Assembly: GCA_903919615.1 (NCBI GenBank) | Contig: CAIXIX010000264.1 | Coordinates: 1 to 33,114, forward strand | DNA: 33,114 bases | Source of the DNA: an uncultured Chthonomonas sp. | Lineage (GTDB): Bacteria > Armatimonadota > Chthonomonadetes > Chthonomonadales > Chthonomonadaceae | Direction: 5' to 3' | Shown here: piece after piece, positions 24,582 through 31,312 of the stretch | Position numbering within the stretch: the stretch's first letter is position 1 | How the letters are laid out: each line of letters begins with the position of its first letter | Position numbers and translations under genes: made by a program | The notes under the pieces: generated by a model | The model's input: the letters and a program-made list of their open reading frames with translations, nothing else | The model's database searches: none | Told to the model about the DNA's origin: nothing

Positions 24582-24945
24582 GCTTGGCTTGAAAATCGCT
24601 GGTAAATCTGCAAATGTTAGGAATTGAGTGATTGGTTCAGAATACGGAGCTATTCATTCTGATGGTTACAACCTCCTGCCTATTGTATCCAATTCAATCC
24701 AGTGCATGATAATGGAATGGCATGTTGGATTTCAACAGCCCGGCTGCCAGACGAGAATTGCCGATAAGTGTCGCCGCCACATACTCGGTCGAGGCTGGTG
24801 CTTTCAAATGGTACCATTGTAATAGGGCTCCACTGGCCCGAGCTGGACGAAGATTTGTCCGTTGCAGGTTTGATGGCGGGAGTTGACTACCGTTCAGCTT
24901 GATTATCGTTTAGCAGCGAAGCTTTTACGTTCGAAACAGTTGTAT
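24582..24945. other. Intergenic region between GH127 and the HEAT-like gene
   Basis: I find no gene or consensus promoter. TTGTATCCAAT at 24683-24693 exactly matches 11 bases of the padR operator region (complement at 6600-6610), and the following bases CAATCC partly continue the motif. It lies about 100 nt upstream of the GH127 start, so it may be a second PadR site or chance. Confidence 0.35.
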
Positions 24946-25347
24946 ATGAGGAAGAGAAAACAAAAACAGAACGAATCCATAGTTTGCCGTCTCGACCTTG
25001 AGCACCTACTCGCCGAGCTTAACTCGCCAGATGCGGCTGCGAGGGCAAAGGCGGTCCGGTCCATCTGTCCTTGCCGTCTGGGATGGCGCCATTTCGAAGC
25101 TGTGCTTGGATTGCTCGAGCAGCTGAAAAAGGACCCAGATCCGATAGTGCGCGCCAGTGCAATACATGTTTTTGAGGACGCCGACGAGATGGATAGCAGC
25201 GGCCCACCAACGACCCCACGTATGTACACGAACAGTATTGAGGCAAACAGATTCCGATTCGGCGGTATGACGGATGACGTTGAAGAGCGTCGCAAACAAA
25301 AAGCAGCGAAAAAGGCGAGTGATGCTGACCGCAAGCACCGCACTTAA
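24946..25347 (+). CDS. Small HEAT-repeat-like protein
   Basis: The chosen ATG at 24946 begins with a basic MRKRKQKQ tail; a TTG at 24883 is in frame but its GGGAG abuts it. The 133-residue product has two helical repeats: LDLEHLLAELNSPDAAARAKAVRSICPCRLGW and FEAVLGLLEQLKKDPDPIVRASAIHVFED, each with the D-x-x-x-R-x-x-A pattern of HEAT/PBS-lyase repeats. CPCR between the repeats recurs, as I recall, in a family of short bacterial HEAT proteins of unknown function. The C-terminus is charged and disordered (ERRKQKAAKKASDADRKHRT). It is probably a protein-binding scaffold in the cytoplasm. No Shine-Dalgarno site is seen, so the exact start is uncertain. Confidence 0.7.
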   Translation: MRKRKQKQNESIVCRLDLEHLLAELNSPDAAARAKAVRSICPCRLGWRHFEAVLGLLEQLKKDPDPIVRASAIHVFEDADEMDSSGPPTTPRMYTNSIEANRFRFGGMTDDVEERRKQKAAKKASDADRKHRT

Positions 25348-25432
25348 TGCGTGCTCATGATTGAAACCTATTGCTCCCTAGCGCGACTGAATAACCGTTT
25401 GTGGTTTCAACGCACAATTCAGGAGACGCAAC

Positions 25433-26569
25433 GTGCGAGGAAATAATCTACTTCTGAGCTTGTTCTGCGCAGTCGCGGCAATCCCATCGTTTGCATCAAC
25501 ACCTCCAAAGCTTCCGCGTCTGGATTGGACCCCACGTTCCGACTGGATTAACGTCAAGACCGACGTCACACCCGCAGCGGTTGGGGACGGCAAAGCGGAT
25601 GACACGGAGTCGCTGCAGAACGCGCTCGTGCTGTTAGGCGATGTCCCTGGTAAACGCACCACAGTCTACTTGCCTCCCGGTACCTACCGAATTTCGCGTA
25701 CGCTCGAGCTAAAACAGAAGGACGGCATCGCCATTATTGGCCATGGGCGCGACACGCGCGTGCTGTGGGATGGGCCTGGCGGCGAGGGCGACGAGTCGAG
25801 GATGTTCTGGAGCAACGGCTCACCTTGCAGTCGCTACATCGGAATCGTCTGGGATGGTGCAGGCAGAGCGAATACTGGCTTCGATCACGACTCACACAAT
25901 CTCTTCGAGACCGAGATCGATCATCAATGCGAAGCCTTCATTAACTGTCGGGGCTGTGGTTTAAGGATTGGCCACAACCAGTCGATCCCTGGGGCACAGG
26001 CAACGGCAGAGACAACCTACGACAATTGCCTCTTTTGCAACTGCGATCGTGGCGCCGCAGTACTGACCTTTAACGACTACAACCATACCTTCGCGGGCTG
26101 CGAATTTCGCGATTGTGGAACGGGAGTTTATGGTGGCAAGGGCTGCAACTTTTATGTGAGAGACAGTCACTTTGTTACGAGCCGCGTTACGGACGTGCTT
26201 TCGATGGCTGAACACGGCGTCTCGCTTAGACGGTGCACCTCTGTTGGGTCTCGAATGTTCTTCCAACAGAACTCGATTGCGACCGCCGTAGTCCAGGATT
26301 GCAGAGTGTCCGGCTGGACCAACCCTGACGGAGCTATTTCGCTCAACTACGGTCCCGTCATGGTGTTCGATTGCGCCTTTGAGCACGGTCCTGGCAGAGA
26401 CGCTGCGATCCGAACGGTTGACAGCCAGAAGCTGATCCTATCGAATAACCGTTATCCAGGCAGCAGCGCGCTGGTTAAGCGGTCTGGCACGCCGCCTGCC
26501 ATCGTGCCCGCTGGCAAGCTGACTGCAAGTCTGGTCTCCGCCGAAACGAGTTATCTTCGAGAAGTCTGA
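25433..26569 (+). CDS. Secreted pectate-lyase-type beta-helix protein, N-terminal part of a split gene
   Basis: GTG at 25433 has AGGAG 7 nt upstream. The product (378 residues) has a signal peptide cut near SFAS, then a right-handed beta-helix opening with the Pectate_lyase_3/GH28-related signature (INVKTDVTPAAVGDGKADDTESLQNAL, YLPPGTYRIS). Repeated turns follow: CRGCGLRIGHN, NCLFCNCDRGAAVLTF, CEFRDCGTGVYGG, FYVRDSHFV. It stops at a TGA (26567-26569), after which the same frame stays open with no intervening stop into the next beta-helix domain. It therefore looks like the first half of one two-domain secreted protein. Catalytic residues and substrate cannot be assigned; polysaccharide lyase or hydrolase activity is the family norm. 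Confidence 0.85.
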   Translation: MRGNNLLLSLFCAVAAIPSFASTPPKLPRLDWTPRSDWINVKTDVTPAAVGDGKADDTESLQNALVLLGDVPGKRTTVYLPPGTYRISRTLELKQKDGIAIIGHGRDTRVLWDGPGGEGDESRMFWSNGSPCSRYIGIVWDGAGRANTGFDHDSHNLFETEIDHQCEAFINCRGCGLRIGHNQSIPGAQATAETTYDNCLFCNCDRGAAVLTFNDYNHTFAGCEFRDCGTGVYGGKGCNFYVRDSHFVTSRVTDVLSMAEHGVSLRRCTSVGSRMFFQQNSIATAVVQDCRVSGWTNPDGAISLNYGPVMVFDCAFEHGPGRDAAIRTVDSQKLILSNNRYPGSSALVKRSGTPPAIVPAGKLTASLVSAETSYLREV

Positions 26570-26584
26570 CCGGCGGCCGGACGC

Positions 26585-27670
26585 GTGTTTGATGTGCGAA
26601 AAGACTTCGGTGCGAAGGGCGATGGCAATGCTGACGATACGGCGGCTTTACTGGCGGCCGTGGAGGCTGCACGACGGGCGGGGCACGGTGGGATCGCTTA
26701 TCTGCCTTCAGGGGACTATGCCGTCTCGAAAACAATCGAGATTACGGGTCGAGACTATAGCTTCGGCGGAAGTGGAATCCACTCTCGTATAATCTGGCGC
26801 GGTCCGAAGGATGGCGTAACGGTCCATGTGTCGGATCCATTCAATGTCTCGGTGGAGAACCTCAACATTGGTGAGGCGGGGGATCAGCCGAACAGTGCGG
26901 ATATTCTGCAGACAGGAACACTGCCTTCTAGAATCAACTATGAGCGCGTCTGGCTCTTCGGGATGTACCAGAAGCAGCCGGGCCGCAAAGGATTATTATG
27001 CCGTGATCTGCCCAGTGGAACGGCGATCGTTGGCAGGCATGTCACCGGAAATCTGCGCTTCAGCAACTGCGGCAAGGCATCTATCCTGTTCAATACCTCG
27101 TTTGAAGGCGCGATAGAGGTAGAGGGTAAACAGGACGGTCCGCGCGACGGGCTGCTTGGATTTATGACGCGGCTGGCGACCATCGAGAAGTTTGGGCTCT
27201 ACTTGCGGGACAGTCAGAATATCGTGATAAGCGATTACTATGTGGAACAGAGCGATCAGATGCTCAGCTTTGCAGGCAACCGCGGCGATGCGCCGGGAAG
27301 GGCAACCATCCAGATGGCGAAGAGCCATACCTACAAGGGGCCGGTGGTTGTGTCACAAGATTATGCGGGGCGCATTTCGCTGGGTCCAACGATGCCCTAT
27401 CCGGGCGGCGTTGCTGATGCCTTGTACAGTTTTCAGGGCAGTAACCCGATGGACCTCGTGTTTATGGGGTGCCAGGCATACGGACAGAAGCCGCGGTTCG
27501 AGTTCAGCCCCGCTATCCAGAAAGTGTTTTTGGAGAACTCGGGAGAAGGCATGGGACCAAATGAGATTCCTACAGGCGGACTCGGCGCTGTCGCCGGCGC
27601 TCTGGATGACCTTCGCCGCCTTGGCGAACTTGATTTGAAGCTAAACTATCCGGGAGTTCGGATGCACTGA
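26585..27670 (+). CDS. Second beta-helix domain, in frame behind a TGA (possible pseudogene or read-through product)
   Basis: This frame continues that of the preceding gene: TGA at 26567-26569, then five codons (PAAGR), then GTG at 26585. It has the canonical domain opening FDVRKDFGAKGDGNADDTAALLAAVEAA and GGIAYLPSGDYAVSKTIEI, then beta-helix turns to LDLKLNYPGVRMH. As an independent gene it would lack a signal peptide, and no Shine-Dalgarno site precedes the GTG. Tandem beta-helix domains are common in this superfamily, so the simplest reading is one former protein of about 745 residues broken by a nonsense mutation. Read-through of the leaky TGA-C context, or a sequencing error, are alternatives. 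The rest of the frame is intact, so any break is recent. Confidence 0.7.
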   Translation: MFDVRKDFGAKGDGNADDTAALLAAVEAARRAGHGGIAYLPSGDYAVSKTIEITGRDYSFGGSGIHSRIIWRGPKDGVTVHVSDPFNVSVENLNIGEAGDQPNSADILQTGTLPSRINYERVWLFGMYQKQPGRKGLLCRDLPSGTAIVGRHVTGNLRFSNCGKASILFNTSFEGAIEVEGKQDGPRDGLLGFMTRLATIEKFGLYLRDSQNIVISDYYVEQSDQMLSFAGNRGDAPGRATIQMAKSHTYKGPVVVSQDYAGRISLGPTMPYPGGVADALYSFQGSNPMDLVFMGCQAYGQKPRFEFSPAIQKVFLENSGEGMGPNEIPTGGLGAVAGALDDLRRLGELDLKLNYPGVRMH

Positions 27671-27689
27671 CAGCTTGTTCGATTTTGGC

Positions 27690-27718
27690 TTGACGAGGCC
27701 GCTAAACCGGAGTATACT
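27690..27718 (+). promoter_or_regulatory. Promoter of tRNA-Ala
   Basis: TTGACG (27690-27695), a 17-nt spacer and TATACT (27713-27718) precede the tRNA by 14 nt. Transcription should start near 27725. Confidence 0.85.
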
Positions 27719-27732
27719 TCTGTCGTTTGTTG

Positions 27733-27805
27733 GGGGCTGTGGCTCAGTTGGGAGAGCGCCTCGTTCGCATCGAGGAGGTCAGGGGTTCGAATCCCCTCAG
27801 CTCCA
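27733..27805 (+). tRNA. tRNA-Ala (anticodon CGC)
   Basis: The 73-nt sequence folds into a full cloverleaf. Acceptor GGGGCTG pairs with CAGCTCC including a G3-U70 wobble, the main identity element for alanyl-tRNA synthetase. The D-stem is GCTC/GAGC. The anticodon stem CCTCG/CGAGG encloses loop TTCGCAT with CGC at 27766-27768, and the T-arm is AGGGG-TTCGAAT-CCCCT. The discriminator is A and CCA is not encoded. It decodes GCG alanine codons. Confidence 0.97.
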
Positions 27806-27846
27806 TTTCGCCCCAGTGCTAACTCATATAGATTGAGCGTGAACCG

Positions 27847-27875
27847 AGCGCAATAGTTGAAAACTGCGCTTTTTT
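27847..27875 (+). terminator. Intrinsic terminator after tRNA-Ala
   Basis: AGCGC (27847-27851) pairs with GCGCT (27866-27870) and AGTT with AACT inside it, with a 3-nt bulge and a GAA loop. A run of six T begins at 27870. It lies about 40 nt after the tRNA. Confidence 0.75.
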
Positions 27876-27908
27876 CATCGCCTAATCGACATCGCTTAAA
27901 CCGGCAGG

Positions 27909-27937
27909 TGAGCGCCTCGTTAAAATCGAGGCGCTCA
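27909..27937 (+). repeat. Hairpin copying the tRNA-Ala anticodon arm
   Basis: TGAGCGCCTCG (27909-27919) and CGAGGCGCTCA (27927-27937) form a perfect 11-bp stem with loop TTAAAAT. From GAGCGCC to CGAGG the sequence equals the tRNA anticodon arm (27754-27775), except that the anticodon CGC is replaced by AAA. It may be an attachment-site relic or an RNA hairpin. Confidence 0.65.
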
Positions 27938-28141
27938 GTAGCTTATACATGTTTTGTTCCTTCTAACTAGCCGCAATCACAAGAAACAAGCTCAAGCTGA
28001 GCGTAATAGTTCGCGGTGGTATCCGCTCTAAAATGCTCGTTCGGTGTAGAAAAGTAGCTGCGTGAGCGCCTCGTTTTTGCCGGAATGGCCCGGTATTGAC
28101 GGGAATCTAAATCGTTAGTCGTCAAACCCGGGTAGCTGCTA

Positions 28142-29134
28142 ATGTGCTTGGAGAACAACAACTCTATCATGAACCCACCGAGGCATGACCTGCTGACGTT
28201 TATTTCCCAGGTGTCGGAGAACCTCGCAAAGGAATACGAACGTATTCAACTGCGGGTTAAAGAAGATCCAGGAACGGCCGGCGATCAAGGCGAGGAAAAC
28301 TGGGCTGATATACTTCGAGATTGGCTACCTCAAAGCTACGCCGTTGTCACGAAGGGCAGAATACTTGGGCACCAGGGTGAAGCGAGCCGTCAAGTCGACG
28401 TTATCGTGTTGCGACCGGGATACCCAAGATGCTTGCTGAGCAACAAACACTACTTAGCGGGCGGCGTAGCAGCCGCATTCGAGTGTAAGGTAACGCTTGA
28501 ATCTCACCATATTGACAAGGCCATGGAGAACGCCGTCCAAATACGGAATCTTGTTCCTAAACGGATCGGGTCTCCGTACCTAGAACTGAACACTCCGATA
28601 CTGTATGGATTACTGGCACATTCGCACGCGTGGAAGAGCCAGGCTTCTCATCCCTTTGCGAATATAAACGACCGCCTTCACGAAGCAGATAGGGCGAAGG
28701 TTAGTCACCCAAGGGAAATGCTAGACCTTTTGTGCGTGTCGGACGTGGCAACTTGGGTCGCGCACAAAACGACCCGCTTGCCAGCGTTTGAGCGAAGCGG
28801 AATTACTCCATTTGACGGCGCTGAGCGTTACCTACCGATACCATTGACCTGCCATATGGCTCTACCGCAAGATCAACCAGCTTCCGGACAGTGCGCAAAG
28901 GGCAATACTACTCCAGTCGGCGCGATGATGTATTCCCTTATGAGCAAGCTTGCCTGGGAGGACGTTAACCTTCGACCGATTGCGACGTATTTCCGGCTAG
29001 TGGGCGTCGGCGGATCCGGTTCCGCGACCACAAGACCATGGCCAATGAGCATTTACTCCGAGGCCGTTAACTCAAATTGGCAGCTGCCGAATCCATTGCT
29101 GGAATGGGACGAATGGGGCGAGGGGGTTGGCTGA
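28142..29134 (+). CDS. PD-(D/E)XK nuclease-like protein (DUF6602-like)
   Basis: The 330-residue protein has an N-terminal helix (SQVSENLAKEYERIQLRV), then a restriction-endonuclease-like core: GDQGEENWADILRDWLP (Glu51), KGRILG, RQVDVIVLRPGY (Asp86) and AAAFECKVTL (Glu114, Lys116). This spacing matches the E..D..ExK active site of the PD-(D/E)XK fold and the layout of DUF6602 proteins, which I recall from phage-defence and mobile regions. The C-terminal half has no known domain and ends with PNPLLEWDEWGEGVG. ATG at 28142 and ATG at 28169 are both possible starts; neither has a well-placed Shine-Dalgarno site. It follows the tRNA-adjacent repeats. DNA cleavage and a defence role are inferred. 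The 216 nt after it, up to the convergent gene, hold nothing recognisable. Confidence 0.72.
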   Translation: MCLENNNSIMNPPRHDLLTFISQVSENLAKEYERIQLRVKEDPGTAGDQGEENWADILRDWLPQSYAVVTKGRILGHQGEASRQVDVIVLRPGYPRCLLSNKHYLAGGVAAAFECKVTLESHHIDKAMENAVQIRNLVPKRIGSPYLELNTPILYGLLAHSHAWKSQASHPFANINDRLHEADRAKVSHPREMLDLLCVSDVATWVAHKTTRLPAFERSGITPFDGAERYLPIPLTCHMALPQDQPASGQCAKGNTTPVGAMMYSLMSKLAWEDVNLRPIATYFRLVGVGGSGSATTRPWPMSIYSEAVNSNWQLPNPLLEWDEWGEGVG

Positions 29135-29350
29135 CCTGAGCGTACCGCCGTCGGAGTATTGAATTGCTGTCTTGCCATTGGTGATAACAAATACCTTTGT
29201 GTTCCTGCCGATTCGCCCGCACGGTCCCCTAAGCGGTGTAACACAGGGAGCTGTTGAAGAATTAGTTTAAGGACCTCTCACTGGCGCACCATCTGTGTTA
29301 TCGCCACATTAGAGAAAACGAGTCCTAAGTTACCTGGACGAAGTAGAGTT

Positions 29351-30157
29351 CTACCTGATCAACAGCACGTCGTTTACAGCCTTTGCGGACAGTTCGAAAC
29401 TCATTAGCAAGGCTTTTTCTCGCTCAGGTTGAGGTGCGAAGATTTTGGGATTAGGATGGCCCACTTCATTCCGTTGACGCCTGTAAATGGCAAATAAAGT
29501 GTTCAAAGTGTCCTCAAGTTCTCTGAAGCTTCCTACGCTTCCAGCAAACTGCTTCTTGAGCTGGGGAATCTGCCTGACGACCCAATCCTTCTGCGTTTTC
29601 GCCAGGGCGTCGGAGTCAAACCGACCGGTCGCAGTGCCTGGCGTGAGAATCGCATCGATATGTTCAGCAAGTACGTAAATAAATCGCTCCGCCGACGCTC
29701 CAAGCATAAAGACGCTGGACTTCCATAGTTTGGCCTTCGCTGCAAGGAAGCTCTCGCGGAGGTAGTCGCGGGCCACTTCATCCATCGTGCCAGCATTCAT
29801 CTCACATATCGATATGAACTCGTCGACGCCGGTCAATTCGAATAAGGGTTTCGCGTCGTCGAAAACTATACCGGCGTCAGTGAGGACATATGAGTCGTCA
29901 GACCACGGGCTCTTAGCGATCAGCCGATGTTGGAGGAGTTCGCTTAACGCATATCCAAAGTTCTGGTCGAATGAGCTGTTTTCGAAACCCGCTTGATTGT
30001 CGCCAGTTATGCCAGAGAGTATGTTAAGCTTCTGCATAGGGCTAGGCACGTTGCGATTCATGCGGTACGCTTGCTGAAAGTACTGCAGCACCACAATTGA
30101 CAAATCGTCAACTGAGATGGTTGCCTGCATTGACTTATCGAGAGGAAACGTGATCAT
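29351..30157 (-). CDS. HEPN/DUF4145-like protein with N-terminal winged-helix-like segment
   Basis: The start at 30157 has GGAG 8 nt upstream. Residues 1-100 of 268 look like a winged-helix module (FGYALSELLQHRLIAKSPWSDDSYVLTDAGIVF). The remainder is helical: FMLGASAERFIYVLAEHIDAI matches the first helix pair of DUF4145-type HEPN proteins, and YRRQRNEVGHPNP (RNEVGH, 229-234) matches their R-N-x-x-x-H signature. In active HEPN RNases this motif is the catalytic pair. No nucleotidyltransferase partner (as in MNT-HEPN systems) is adjacent. It is convergent with the nuclease-like gene and divergent from the higA/radC remnants. RNase activity and a defence role are inferred from motif and location. 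Confidence 0.68.
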   Translation of the reverse strand: MITFPLDKSMQATISVDDLSIVVLQYFQQAYRMNRNVPSPMQKLNILSGITGDNQAGFENSSFDQNFGYALSELLQHRLIAKSPWSDDSYVLTDAGIVFDDAKPLFELTGVDEFISICEMNAGTMDEVARDYLRESFLAAKAKLWKSSVFMLGASAERFIYVLAEHIDAILTPGTATGRFDSDALAKTQKDWVVRQIPQLKKQFAGSVGSFRELEDTLNTLFAIYRRQRNEVGHPNPKIFAPQPEREKALLMSFELSAKAVNDVLLIR

Positions 30158-30196
30158 CGATCATTCTCCGTTGACGTCTTGCGGCGGATAGATGCG

Positions 30197-30228
30197 CGTC
30201 CGGTTAATTCATGAATATCGCACGGACG
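30197..30228 (-). promoter_or_regulatory. Candidate operator upstream of the HEPN-like gene
   Basis: CGTCCG (30197-30202) and CGGACG (30223-30228) flank a 10-bp palindrome ATTCATGAAT (30207-30216). The nested dyads lie 40-70 nt upstream of the start codon and could bind the winged-helix segment of the gene's own product. Confidence 0.35.
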
Positions 30229-30360
30229 ATAATGTGATATGCCTGTGCCGCGCTTGATCACGCTGACCCGGGATTTGAGTGTTGCCAGTAGGCCCGCATC
30301 CGGCAGTTTGCCCATGGGGCTACGTGCAGACTTATTAAAGCATTATACCAAAGCGGCATG

Positions 30361-30404
30361 TGCCGAATCCACTGCAGCGGTGGGACGATTGGGGCGAGGG
30401 GTAG
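30361..30404 (+). pseudogene. Fragment of a second nuclease gene 3' end
   Basis: About 35 of 41 bases match the 3' end of the nuclease-like gene (29085-29125). The reading frame gives [13 protein letters not shown] then TAG, against PNPLLEWDEWGEG in the intact gene. Nothing upstream matches, so only the tail of a former paralogue remains. Confidence 0.55.
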
Positions 30405-30426
30405 GACGCCCCGGACCTGCAAGATG

Positions 30427-30706
30427 TCAGTCGCTTGCTGAGATGCAGTGGCCGCCGCCGCCGTTTGCATAGTAGGGCACCTCGGCGCCGAGGGAGCGAC
30501 ATGCCAGAGATATCCGTCCGGTTGCACGACGAGCCATCGATAGATGGAGAAGGGTCTCCGGATGGGTGGTTGTGAGCCAGGATGACTGAGGATGCATTAC
30601 AAAGAATTGCGGGCTTGAAGACCTCACGCGGATGCACGAGAGAGGATTCCAGTATGTGAACGGCTATTGCGCATTTCAGAACACGATTTATAGCCCCTAT
30701 GGGTCC
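30427..30706 (-). pseudogene. radC: Truncated, frameshifted radC (JAB/MPN domain) remnant
   Basis: On the minus strand, [29 protein letters not shown] leads into [18 protein letters not shown], the core of RadC with its HxH metal site. About residue SID (near 30536) the RadC-like pattern leaves this frame. A neighbouring frame continues with [18 protein letters not shown], which resembles the family's C-terminus. The JAMM aspartate expected three residues after the serine is displaced. The N-terminal half is missing because the higA-type gene ends at 30712. RadC-like genes are frequent in mobile and anti-restriction regions, which fits the surroundings. Confidence 0.75.
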
Positions 30707-30711
30707 TGTAA

Positions 30712-31014
30712 CTAACGTGTGCCGACCAAACTGTCCAATGGTTGAATTCTATCGAGAGGCTTCTCCTCTTGCTTCCGTGTGTGATAAAGTTCCCATCGCA
30801 ATTGGACGTTCATCCAGAATTCGGAGGTGGTGCCGAAGACCTTTGCGAGCCGCAATACTGTGCTCGGTGTGACGCCACGTTTACCGTTTACCAATTCATT
30901 TATGCGTTGATATGGCACATGGATCGCCGTCGCCAGTTCGCGCTGCGACAACCCCATCGGGACAAGAAACTCTTCAAGGAGCATTTCGCCTGGATGGGTT
31001 GGTATGCGGATCAT
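30712..31014 (-). CDS. higA: HigA-type antitoxin (XRE family)
   Basis: The start at 31014 has AGGAA 6 nt upstream and matches the family N-terminus [17 protein letters not shown]. The 100-residue protein has the helix-turn-helix [42 protein letters not shown] followed by [22 protein letters not shown], diagnostic for HigA. HigA neutralises the RelE-like RNase toxin HigB and represses its operon. A higB gene would normally lie just upstream, but none is recognisable in 31015-31500 or downstream, so this is an orphan or the toxin has been lost. The frame extends to 31263 without a credible earlier start. Confidence 0.9.
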   Translation of the reverse strand: MIRIPTHPGEMLLEEFLVPMGLSQRELATAIHVPYQRINELVNGKRGVTPSTVLRLAKVFGTTSEFWMNVQLRWELYHTRKQEEKPLDRIQPLDSLVGTR

Positions 31015-31053
31015 TGTTATTCCTGCCTCGGGTGGTTGTGAGCCTGGTTCGAA

Positions 31054-31069
31054 ACGCGCGGAAGCGCGT
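31054..31069 (-). promoter_or_regulatory. Candidate HigA operator
   Basis: ACGCGC (31054-31059) and GCGCGT (31064-31069) form a perfect dyad with a GGAA centre, 40-55 nt upstream of the higA start. Position and symmetry suit autoregulation by the dimeric antitoxin. No strong promoter consensus is visible nearby. Confidence 0.4.
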
Positions 31070-31138
31070 AGCACATATGGCAGCATAGACGCAACCAAAG
31101 AAGAGTGAGTTAGTGGGCTAGTAAGTTTGTGAGGCAAA

Positions 31139-31312
31139 GGCGATTCGCCGAAGCGCAACTTCCTCTCGAAATGAGAAGAAGTCCGTGGATAATTTACATG
31201 AATGTAGCTGAAATGGTAGTTGCGCTGCCTGCCACGCGCGTATCTGCTCGCGAAGATTGCCAAACGGGCCGAAAATTGCCATTATTTTGTGCATGTGCGC
31301 TGGCAATCTTCG
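31139..31312. other. Structured, apparently noncoding stretch upstream of higA
   Basis: The 490-nt gap 31015-31504 holds no gene I can support, but it is full of dyads. GGCGA/TCGCC lies at 31139-31149. AGCGCAACT (31152-31160) pairs with AGTTGCGCT (31218-31226) and encloses ACTTC-C-TCTC/GAGA-A-GAAGT (31158-31182). A 12-bp perfect pair CGAAGATTGCCA/TGGCAATCTTCG occupies 31251-31262 and 31301-31312. It may encode a structured RNA or be the relic of a mobile element. Confidence 0.45.

Larger units (their letters stand above)
27846..28075 (+). repeat. Two decayed repeat units beside tRNA-Ala
   Basis: Unit 1 runs 27846-27921 and unit 2 runs 27999-28075. Each starts with GAGCGYAATAGTT and ends with GTGAGCGCCTCGTT. 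The ends are conserved, but the roughly 50-nt interiors differ while keeping the same length. The last 12 bases, GAGCGCCTCGTT, also occur inside the tRNA (27754-27765). I see no other gene in 27806-28141. Confidence 0.6.

Noticed and set aside
26567-26569. UGA reassigned to tryptophan, or selenocysteine insertion, in this genome
   Set aside because: Other genes in the window, such as alaS and the nuclease-like gene, end naturally at TGA and use TGG for tryptophan; I see no obvious SECIS-type hairpin, and the position has no selenoprotein motif. Nonsense mutation or leaky read-through is simpler.
30239-30472. Plus-strand 77-codon frame between the HEPN-like gene and the radC remnant
   Set aside because: It overlaps in another frame the recognisable nuclease-tail fragment and the end of the radC remnant; composition is Arg/Ala-rich noise.
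31015-31130. HigB toxin gene upstream of higA
   Set aside because: Translations on the minus strand show none of the RelE/HigB motifs, only an open frame continuous with higA and lacking domain signatures.
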